Below are positions 15,351 through 21,927 of a stretch of 27,018 bases of DNA, in pieces (the first letter of the stretch is position 1; each line of letters starts with the position of its first letter). The notes under the pieces are model-generated. The model made no database searches and was not told the origin of the DNA. It saw only the letters and a program-made list of their open reading frames with translations. A program made the translations under genes and the position numbers. The stretch lies in the IMG/VR virus record IMGVR_UViG_3300021961_000520, positions 1 to 27,018 of that record; one strand, written 5' to 3'. Source of the stretch: a virus.

Positions 15351-16973
15351 ATGCCATATCAAATTAACAAATATAACGGAGAGCGACTAGTAATACTAGA
15401 AGATGGTACACTAGATTCCACTACGAATTTAAATCTAGTAGGAAAAAACTTTGCCGGCTACGGCGAAACACAAAATGAAAATTTTGTATTTTTATTAGAA
15501 AATTTCGCAGGTGGAATAGCTCCGGGGAAACCGTTGGCCGGGCAGTTATGGTATGATTCGACCGATAAGCGTATAAAAGTATATTCTGGTTCTACATGGA
15601 ATATTGTGGGCGGAACAAAACTATCAGAAACAGAACCAGAAGATCCTGCTCCAGGCGACGGATGGTATGAATCAGATAGCGGTAGATTCTATGTCTATGA
15701 CGGATCTGATTTTCAATTTGTAGGTCCGGAAACTGTAGCAGGTTTTGGTAACACACGACATGTTTCTACAATCATAGTTGATTCGTCGGGTAACGATATA
15801 CCGGTAATACAGACAACTATCAACGACACAATTATTTCAGTGATCGCTGATCGAGCATTTACACCTCTAACACCTATAACAGGATTTACTTCTTTTGTGA
15901 AGGGAATCAATTTATCAAGCACTGCTGTTATTAATGGGAATATATCAGGCAGCGCCGGTTCAGCAGCAACATTAACGACACCTAGAAATATCAACGGTGT
16001 GGCATTCAGCGGAGCCGCTGACATAACAGTTAAAGCCTCTACTACATTTAAATTAATCGCAGGCGACTATGTATCCGGAGCAGATTTTGACGGATCGGCA
16101 AATATTACTTGGACATTAGATGCTTCGTCAAATAATGTTCAAGATACTGTGGTTGTTCGAGATAGTTCTGGAAATTTTGCCGCTAATACAGTAGTGGCTA
16201 ATCTCACAGGCAATAGTGTAGGTACACATACTGGTCCTGTTGTTGGTGGAGTAACTGGAAATGTTATTGGTAATCTAACAGGCAATGTCTTAGGTAATGT
16301 TACAGGTGATGTAGTTGGTGATGTTACAGGTTCATTGACAGGCAGTGTATTAGGCAATGTCAAGGGAAGTTTAATTGCCGCAGATGATTCTGTGGCCTAT
16401 GACGGTACTACGAAAATCTTTACAGGTACGTTAACAGGTAATGCTGCTACGGCTACACGATTACAGAGCGATATACTTATTAACAATGTTCCTTTTACAG
16501 GACAATCTAGTATCACAGTTTTTGATAATACTAAATTTCCTAGCACCGGAGGAACATTAACTGGACCACTAATTTTAGCCAATGATCCATCAACGGGATT
16601 GGGTGCTGCTACAAAACAATATGTTGATGCTAGGGATCAGATTATAAAAAATGAAGTTATAGCATTATTTCCGACCAATTATACAATTACTTACGGTAAT
16701 ACACAGTATAGTACTACTGGTTATACAAATCAAGTCGGATCATTTAATAACGGAGCAAATTTCTTTGATGTTTATCCTCCGAGCGGAAAAGCTATGACAA
16801 ACCTTGTGGCATTTATGCCAAGTATCGCTGTTATACACTATGCCGGCGGCGTAGATGGAAATGACAGCTTAAGATGTACCTGGAGCAATCTTGGAGATAG
16901 GATTCGTGTTTGGGTTCAGAATACAGAACAGAGATCAACACCAGCAGCCAATTGGCTAGCTATTTGGAGTTAA
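15351..16973 (+). CDS. Fibre/adhesin paralogue 3 with tetrapeptide-repeat shaft (540 aa)
   Basis: Residues 1-190 are the shared anchoring domain (LNLVGKNFAGYGETQNENF, FLLENFA, AGQLWYDS, GDGWYES). The shaft includes 13 consecutive G-x-x-x tetrapeptides (residues 287-338), then AADDSVAYDGTTKIFTGTL and TGNAATATRLQS, then the fibre linker GGTLTGPLILANDP with AATKQYVDAR (near residue 405). The C-terminal 100 residues form a compact tip (FFDVYPPSGKAMTNLVAFMP, AGGVDGNDSLRCTW, TPAANWLAIWS) of a type I recall at the ends of phage tail fibres. It is followed after one base by a chaperone-like gene, the classical order of fibre then fibre-assembly protein. GGAAGAGCG precedes the ATG at 15351. Confidence 0.82.
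   Translation: MPYQINKYNGERLVILEDGTLDSTTNLNLVGKNFAGYGETQNENFVFLLENFAGGIAPGKPLAGQLWYDSTDKRIKVYSGSTWNIVGGTKLSETEPEDPAPGDGWYESDSGRFYVYDGSDFQFVGPETVAGFGNTRHVSTIIVDSSGNDIPVIQTTINDTIISVIADRAFTPLTPITGFTSFVKGINLSSTAVINGNISGSAGSAATLTTPRNINGVAFSGAADITVKASTTFKLIAGDYVSGADFDGSANITWTLDASSNNVQDTVVVRDSSGNFAANTVVANLTGNSVGTHTGPVVGGVTGNVIGNLTGNVLGNVTGDVVGDVTGSLTGSVLGNVKGSLIAADDSVAYDGTTKIFTGTLTGNAATATRLQSDILINNVPFTGQSSITVFDNTKFPSTGGTLTGPLILANDPSTGLGAATKQYVDARDQIIKNEVIALFPTNYTITYGNTQYSTTGYTNQVGSFNNGANFFDVYPPSGKAMTNLVAFMPSIAVIHYAGGVDGNDSLRCTWSNLGDRIRVWVQNTEQRSTPAANWLAIWS
16209..16370 (+). repeat. 12-bp-periodic repeat encoding 13 G-x-x-x tetrapeptides
   Basis: Thirteen in-frame 12-base units encode GNSV GTHT GPVV GGVT GNVI, then GNLT GNVL GNVT GDVV GDVT, then GSLT GSVL GNVK and a final GS. 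The glycine codon heads each unit (GGC, GGT, GGA). Other positions vary mainly as N/D/S and V/L/T. Shorter forms occur in paralogues (GDVEGDLTGNTVGEHTG in the gene at 20121). A strict four-residue period suggests a repetitive beta-structured shaft whose length can change by slippage or unequal recombination. Confidence 0.85.
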
Positions 16974-16974
16974 T

Positions 16975-17334
16975 ATGTATTACGTTTGCGTAGAAAATAA
17001 TCAGATCACAGCGATATTAAATTATCAACCAAATACGCCTAATGGCGTTCAGGTTACTAGTATAACCGATCAGCAATACGGTCAAATAATTTCAGATACA
17101 CACTATTTTGACACAACAACGAACACTGTTTGTGAATTGTCTACTGAACAAGTTTTAGCAAAGTCAACATATACTAGTAATAGTGTTCACAGAGAATTTT
17201 TAAATCGAACTGATTGGAAGATATTAAGACACCTTAGAGAAAAAGCGTTAGAAATTCCTACATCTCTTTCAGAACAAGAATATTTAGAATTAGAGCAGCA
17301 AAGACAGGCTGCAGCAGACAGTATAACAGAATAA
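16975..17334 (+). CDS. Putative tail fibre assembly chaperone (119 aa)
   Basis: The 119-residue product has a beta-rich N-terminal half (MYYVCVENNQITAILNYQPN) and a helical C-terminal half containing NRTDWKILRHLREKAL then PTSLSEQEYLELEQQRQAA. The 'TDW...R....' segment followed by a Glu/Gln-rich helix is typical of small phage tail fibre assembly proteins that sit directly downstream of their fibre gene. Here the gene begins one base after the stop of the tetrapeptide-repeat fibre, with a good TTGGAGT ribosome site. It most likely helps fold or trimerise that fibre tip. The chaperone role is inferred from motif and position. Confidence 0.65.
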   Translation: MYYVCVENNQITAILNYQPNTPNGVQVTSITDQQYGQIISDTHYFDTTTNTVCELSTEQVLAKSTYTSNSVHREFLNRTDWKILRHLREKALEIPTSLSEQEYLELEQQRQAAADSITE

Positions 17335-17346
17335 CAGGAGCGGACA

Positions 17347-19128
17347 ATGCCATACCAGATTGATAGATATAACGGGTCGTTTTTTATAGAAGTACCCGAC
17401 CAAACTGTGGACAGTTCTAGTTCTGATCTGAAACTTATCGGAAAAAATTATGCTGGATATGGTGAAGTACAAAATGAAAATGTATTACATCTGCTAGAAA
17501 ATTTTAGGGGTTTCAGTGCCCCAAGACGACCAATTACTGGACAGATTTGGTACGATGAACTAAACAACAAATTAAAATTTTATGATGATACAGCAAAGTG
17601 GAAAACTGTTTCTGTTACCGATGTGTCAGCAGCAGCACCGACTGGACTAGCAGCTAAAGACAAAGGTAATCTTTGGTACGATGATACTCTTAAACAATTA
17701 AATGTTTGGGACGGCGCAGACTATGTTATTATTGGACCTGAATTAGCAGTAGGATTCGGCGAAACAAAATTCAGTTCAGGCACTATACGAGATAACAGCA
17801 ACGTTGAACATGCTATAATCAAAGTATTTAATAATGAAACAGTTGTGGCAGTAGTTAGTTCGACAGAATTTGATATTGGTATTATCGATGAGATTGATGG
17901 ATTCACTGAGATTAAGAAAGGTTTCACATTAGTTGATACTCCTGCTACTGGTGTAACATCTACCGATTACAGATATTGGGGAACAGCTAGCAATTCAGAA
18001 AAGTTTGAGGGATTCACTACCGCAGATTTTGTAATGCGTGGCTTAAATGGTTCAACGTTTGGCGATAATGGGTTTACCGTAGGCGACGATAGTGATTTAA
18101 AAATATTTGTAGAAGATTTTAATAAAATTGTCCTATCGAGTCAATTGAACGGCCCGTTAAAAATACGTGTAAAAAATGGTACCATCAATAACGATGTGGC
18201 TATATTTTCAGAAGAAGGCATGGCTCCTAACACTACAGAAATTTACAATCTAGGTTCGGTATCAAAGAAATGGAATTCTGTATATTCTAAAGATTTTTAC
18301 GGAAATGTTCGAGGAACACTACAAGGAGATCTTTTGGCAGAAGATGACCAAGTAATGTTTGATGCCAGTGCTAAAGAATTTTTTGGAACACATGTAGGCA
18401 CACTTCAAGGTGATATTAGAGCGGCCGACACATCTTTGTGTTTCGACTCATCTGCCAGAGCATTCACAGGTGCTCAAGGTACATTTACAAATATAACAAC
18501 AAATACATTAACACTAATTGATAAAGTTATTGGAGATCTTAAGGGCGATATCTATGCCGGCGATGATACTATCGCTTATAATGCCGGCACTAAAACATTT
18601 ACTGGCACATTAACCGGCAACGCCGCTACTGCTTCTAAATTACAGTCCCCAAAATATATCAATGGTGTTGCTTTCGACGGTTCGGAAAATATTGAAGTAG
18701 TAGACAACACCCGTGTGGCTAAAGCTGGCGGAATAATGACAGGTTATCTGACACTTGTTGATGAACCTATTGATGAAAAACATGCTGCTACTAAAAAATA
18801 TGTCGATGATCAGATAGCTAATAGGACTTTATATTTTAGTTTAGATACTAATGGTTTATCTACTACCGGTACCGGAGCAGGATCAGTAGCTGGATTATTG
18901 AATCAATTAGCACCCCCGTTGAATTTCCGTGTAGGAACGCTGGCACATATTGCCAGCACTATACAGAATGTATCAACATCTACATCTGTTTCTAGAGGAA
19001 GTTGGATCAGTGTATCTTTTGTATCTAATGTTTCCGTAACTACTACTGTTACAAATCCTTCTAGAAATAATCTTTTGATTTATAGAGTCAATACAATACA
19101 ATCGAGTTGGGAATATGTCTCAGGTTAA
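17347..19128 (+). CDS. Fibre/adhesin paralogue 4 (593 aa)
   Basis: Residues 1-195 are the shared anchoring domain (LKLIGKNYAGYGEVQNENV, HLLENF, TGQIWYDE, KGNLWYDD, IIGPELAVGFGETK). The shaft has the fibre phrase EIYNLGSVSKKWNSVYSKDF and three copies of a unit like LQGDIxAxDxxxxFDA (18313-18612). It then has GTLTGNAATASKLQSP, nearly the same as in the gene at 15351, and the linker GGIMTGYLTLVDEP with HAATKKYVDDQI. The last 95 residues form a Ser/Thr/Val-rich tip (SLDTNGLSTTGTGAGSVAGL through RVGTLAHIASTI) related to the tip of the gene at 13272. AGGAGCGGACA precedes the ATG. Its end overlaps the 2OG oxygenase gene by 14 bases, implying coupled translation. Confidence 0.82.
   Translation: MPYQIDRYNGSFFIEVPDQTVDSSSSDLKLIGKNYAGYGEVQNENVLHLLENFRGFSAPRRPITGQIWYDELNNKLKFYDDTAKWKTVSVTDVSAAAPTGLAAKDKGNLWYDDTLKQLNVWDGADYVIIGPELAVGFGETKFSSGTIRDNSNVEHAIIKVFNNETVVAVVSSTEFDIGIIDEIDGFTEIKKGFTLVDTPATGVTSTDYRYWGTASNSEKFEGFTTADFVMRGLNGSTFGDNGFTVGDDSDLKIFVEDFNKIVLSSQLNGPLKIRVKNGTINNDVAIFSEEGMAPNTTEIYNLGSVSKKWNSVYSKDFYGNVRGTLQGDLLAEDDQVMFDASAKEFFGTHVGTLQGDIRAADTSLCFDSSARAFTGAQGTFTNITTNTLTLIDKVIGDLKGDIYAGDDTIAYNAGTKTFTGTLTGNAATASKLQSPKYINGVAFDGSENIEVVDNTRVAKAGGIMTGYLTLVDEPIDEKHAATKKYVDDQIANRTLYFSLDTNGLSTTGTGAGSVAGLLNQLAPPLNFRVGTLAHIASTIQNVSTSTSVSRGSWISVSFVSNVSVTTTVTNPSRNNLLIYRVNTIQSSWEYVSG
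18313..18612 (+). repeat. Three shaft repeats (LxGDIxAxDDxxxFDAxxKxFTG) in the gene at 17347
   Basis: Copy 1 reads GTLQGDLLAEDDQVMFDASA with KEFFGT (18313-18390). Copy 2 reads GTLQGDIRAADTSLCFDSSA with RAFTG (18397-18470). Copy 3 reads GDLKGDIYAGDDTIAYNAGT with KTFTGT (about 18535-18605). A single copy (KGSLIAADDSVAYDGTTKIF) lies in the shaft of the gene at 15351. The copies are diverged in DNA, so this is an established shaft module rather than a fresh duplication. Confidence 0.7.
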
Positions 19129-19612
19129 ACTAGTAAAAAATTATGTTACTAATGTAGAAGAGATAATCGAACTAGCAGAAAAGCATAGCGATAGGTTTTC
19201 TAGCCGGACCTCAACTGACACACATAATTTTAAAACATCGTATGGTAATAGTAAATTAAAAAGTCTTTTTCATTTTAACATGGACAATGACTTAAAATAT
19301 GCTATCACTAAAACTATACCAGATGATTCGAGATTCATCACTAGTATGACAATTAATAGATACGATCCGGGAGACTATCTATTAAGACACAAAGACAGCA
19401 TAGGTGGTTACTGGAAATTCAAATTGATTTTCCTTCAAAGCGATCAACCTCATTTTAAGTATTATGATGATCAGGGCATAGATCATTTAGTTGAAGAAGA
19501 ACCAGGTGCTCTAATGGACATGCCTATACACTTGGAACATGAAGTTACAAAAATAGGACCCACAGAACGGCCTAAATATAGTCTAGTATTGGCTTGGGGG
19601 AGGATTGGATAA
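19115..19612 (+). CDS. 2OG-Fe(II) dioxygenase, prolyl-4-hydroxylase-like (165 aa)
   Basis: The 165-residue protein carries the full 2-oxoglutarate/Fe(II) dioxygenase signature. The RHKDS motif gives the metal ligands H92 and D94, the distal ligand is H142 in MPIHLEHEV, and R152 (ERPKYSLVLAWG) is placed to bind the 2-oxoglutarate carboxylate. The strand NRYDPGDYLLRHKDSIGG is characteristic of the P4H-like group common in T4-like marine phages. Enzymes of this fold hydroxylate prolines or other residues of proteins, among other substrates. It is sandwiched within the fibre cluster and overlaps the upstream fibre gene by 14 bases and the next gene by one base (ATAATG). A fibre protein is therefore a natural candidate substrate, but this is inference from position. 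Confidence 0.85.
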   Translation: MSQVKLVKNYVTNVEEIIELAEKHSDRFSSRTSTDTHNFKTSYGNSKLKSLFHFNMDNDLKYAITKTIPDDSRFITSMTINRYDPGDYLLRHKDSIGGYWKFKLIFLQSDQPHFKYYDDQGIDHLVEEEPGALMDMPIHLEHEVTKIGPTERPKYSLVLAWGRIG

Positions 19613-20082
19613 TGGCTAAAGTAGCAAGAGAATTACTTTTTATAAAAAATACCGGTGTGTTAATAGGAGAAATAACTCCCGACACTGATCGAACAGCATT
19701 GAATCTCGACAATTTTTTAGTTAAAACAGTTGAGCTAGATGAAGATTCTGGTGACTATTGGTACGGTGATTATAGCACTGGCGAAGTTAGATCAAGATCT
19801 GACAAACCAGTTATCACTGAATCATATGTAAAGTACAACACTAATGTAACGATTCTGTCGGAATATCCTATACACCGACAAATAAACATACTGATCGATA
19901 TGTTAGATAGGAGTGATATTACTAAAACCGCAGAATTCGCAGCTATGAAAGAGTTTCTAGACGCTGCTAAACAGAATCATCAAGAACAGGTAAGGTCATA
20001 TTCTTCAAATACCGGTGCTTTTACATTTGTTTCAGAAGCAGAAGAGCAAGATATCATAGCTAAAAAGCAGAATTTTGAATAA
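19612..20082 (+). CDS. Small fibre-associated protein, possible assembly chaperone (156 aa)
   Basis: The ATG at 19612 overlaps the previous stop (ATAATG) and has a strong GGGGGAGG ribosome site 5-12 bases upstream, so I prefer it to an in-frame TTG at 19594. The 156-residue product has a beta-rich N-terminal half (RELLFIKNTGVLIGEITPD, GDYWYGDYSTGEVRSRSDKP) and a helical C-terminal half (YPIHRQINILIDMLDRSD, FAAMKEFLDAAKQNHQEQVR). The H-x-Q-I-N-I-L-I-D-M-L helix is reminiscent of small tail fibre assembly proteins. It lies between two fibre genes. I do not recognise a named family with certainty; the chaperone role is a guess from shape and position. Confidence 0.7.
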   Translation: MAKVARELLFIKNTGVLIGEITPDTDRTALNLDNFLVKTVELDEDSGDYWYGDYSTGEVRSRSDKPVITESYVKYNTNVTILSEYPIHRQINILIDMLDRSDITKTAEFAAMKEFLDAAKQNHQEQVRSYSSNTGAFTFVSEAEEQDIIAKKQNFE

Positions 20083-20091
20083 TACTGCTAC

Positions 20092-20099
20092 GATAAATA
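20092..20099 (+). promoter_or_regulatory. Likely T4-type late promoter box (GATAAATA)
   Basis: GATAAATA matches the NATAAATA late -10 consensus of T4-like phages. It lies in a 38-base gap, one of the few real gaps in the window, upstream of the fifth fibre gene. With normal spacing, transcription would begin near 20105, leaving a 16-base leader that includes the TTGGAAG ribosome site before the ATG at 20121. Geometry and location both fit. Confidence 0.55.
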
Positions 20100-20120
20100 C
20101 AGTGAATTGGAAGAATAACT

Positions 20121-21917
20121 ATGACATACCGCGTAGATAGATATAACGGAACGTTTTTAACCAACGTTTCTGACGGCACTATAGACAATACTACAGATCT
20201 TAAATTTGTAGGTAGAAATTATACAGGATATGGTGAAGTACAGAATGAAAATTTTCTACACTTACTAGAAAATTTCGCTAATACAATACCTCCTTTAAAG
20301 CCTATTTTAGGTCAAATTTGGTATGATTCTGTTAATAGAAAATTAAAATTCTACGATGGTACAAAATTTAAAGTAGCCAGCGGTGCTGAAATAGCATCTA
20401 CACCTCCGCCAGGTTTAACAGCAGGCGATCTATGGTTTGATACAAACACCAATCAGCTGTCGGCATGGAATGGATCTAGTTTTGTTCTTATTGGACCACA
20501 GAGTGCTCCGGGTTTTGGCACATCTCAGATCGTAACACAGGTTGTAAAAGATTCTAATAATACCAGCCATGTTATTTTACGTGCTGTTGTTGGTGGCGTG
20601 ACTACTGCTATTTTTAGTAATGATGATGATTTTACATTATCGACATCGAATAACATTGCTGGTTTCTCAGAAACAGGTCGACAGGTTAAAAAAGGTATCA
20701 CTCTAAATGCTGTAAGTTCGACGGGTGTTAGTACCGGACAAATTTTCTGGGGTACAGCCAGTGATTCTCAGAAACTAGGCGGAGTAAGCCCATCGAATTA
20801 TATTCGATCAGATATCGAAGGCGGATTTAATAATACTGTTGGATTCCAAGCAGGATTGACTATTGGAACCAGTATCAGAAAAGATCTTAAAATTTATGTT
20901 AATTCGTCAGTTGGTCAACAACCTATTATTGAAAATCAAATTAATGGTCAGATTTTAGTTAGGATAAGCAATGCTGGTTCTAATACTGACAAAGACGACA
21001 TGATGATTTTTTCTAGACAGTTGTTTGACGTAACCGATCCAGATTCGGAATTTTGTATATTACCAGGATCAACCTCTAAGTATAATCTAGGATATTCTGG
21101 TAAAAAGTGGAACAAGATATACGCCAATCATCTTTTTGGAGATGTCGAAGGAGATCTCACAGGAAACACGGTAGGTGAACACACAGGCAGCATTAGAGAC
21201 ATATCAAATGTAATTTCATTTGATGCTACTACACGTACATTCTATGGAAAGTTTGAAGGTGAATTTTCTGGACCTATTGTGGGTCAGGCTTCATCTGCTA
21301 TCTCCGCTACAAGATTACAAGTAGGCGCTAACATTTACAATCCTAGCGATTTAGCTTTGCCGAGTGCAGCGTCTATACCTATTAGAACATCCAACGGAAC
21401 TATTAGAGCTGTACTCTTTGAGGGCCAGTCAACTGATACCCAATCAGTTGAAGGTAGACTCCCCTCGACAGAAAAAGATCCAGACACGATCGTTATAAGA
21501 ACTGCTGGTGCTGACATTAATGCTAGATTTTTTAATGGAACTTCTACAAGTTCTAGATATGCTGACTTGGCGGAGAAATATCTCGCAGATAAAGATTATG
21601 AAGTGGGCACAGTTGTAGCAATCGGTGGAGCAGCCGAAGTTCGTGAAGCACAATTTGGAGATAGAGCCATAGGCGTGGTTTCCGAAAATCCAGCATTCAG
21701 AATGAATGAAGATTTGTCCAACGGAACATATATAGCACTAAAGGGTCGAGTACCTGTTAAGGTAGTTGGATCCGTTAAAAAAGGTGACAGGCTAGTAGCA
21801 TCGAACAACGGTTGTGCGATCTATGCCAGTTTCCATCAGTTTGCCGATGTTTTTGCTATAGCACTAGAATCGTCAGACGATACTGGAATAAAAATAGTAG
21901 AAGCTTTAGTATTATAA
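20121..21917 (+). CDS. Fibre/adhesin paralogue 5 with autoprotease-like C-terminal domain (598 aa)
   Basis: Residues 1-200 are the shared anchoring domain (LKFVGRNYTGYGEVQNENF, HLLENFA, LGQIWYDS, AGDLWFDT, FVLIGPQSAPGFGTSQ). The shaft includes SKYNLGYSGKKWNKIYANHL and tetrapeptides GDVEGDLTGNTVGEHTG. The C-terminal 125 residues begin YADLAEKYLADKDYEVGTVV and continue with GDRAIGVVSENPAF, KGRVPVKVVG and KKGDRLVASNNG. This order resembles the intramolecular chaperone/autocleavage (peptidase G2-like) domains at the ends of some phage spikes, and also C-termini common in T4-like cyanophage fibres. Whether it self-cleaves cannot be told from sequence. Of the five paralogues it alone has a likely late promoter directly upstream. 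Confidence 0.82.
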   Translation: MTYRVDRYNGTFLTNVSDGTIDNTTDLKFVGRNYTGYGEVQNENFLHLLENFANTIPPLKPILGQIWYDSVNRKLKFYDGTKFKVASGAEIASTPPPGLTAGDLWFDTNTNQLSAWNGSSFVLIGPQSAPGFGTSQIVTQVVKDSNNTSHVILRAVVGGVTTAIFSNDDDFTLSTSNNIAGFSETGRQVKKGITLNAVSSTGVSTGQIFWGTASDSQKLGGVSPSNYIRSDIEGGFNNTVGFQAGLTIGTSIRKDLKIYVNSSVGQQPIIENQINGQILVRISNAGSNTDKDDMMIFSRQLFDVTDPDSEFCILPGSTSKYNLGYSGKKWNKIYANHLFGDVEGDLTGNTVGEHTGSIRDISNVISFDATTRTFYGKFEGEFSGPIVGQASSAISATRLQVGANIYNPSDLALPSAASIPIRTSNGTIRAVLFEGQSTDTQSVEGRLPSTEKDPDTIVIRTAGADINARFFNGTSTSSRYADLAEKYLADKDYEVGTVVAIGGAAEVREAQFGDRAIGVVSENPAFRMNEDLSNGTYIALKGRVPVKVVGSVKKGDRLVASNNGCAIYASFHQFADVFAIALESSDDTGIKIVEALVL

Positions 21918-21927
21918 GGAAAGAAGA

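Noticed and set aside
16209-16370. 12-bp repeat considered as CRISPR or collagen-like Gly-x-y
   Set aside because: There are no spacers, and the unit is four residues rather than three, so it is neither CRISPR nor collagen-like.
19594-19611. Earlier TTG start for the 156-residue gene
   Set aside because: It would place the GGGGGAGG ribosome site inside the gene; the ATG at 19612 has ideal spacing to it.
21429-21451. Perfect 9-bp inverted repeat (TCAACTGAT / ATCAGTTGA) inside the fifth fibre gene
   Set aside because: About one is expected by chance in this length, and it is not at a domain edge or near a gene end.
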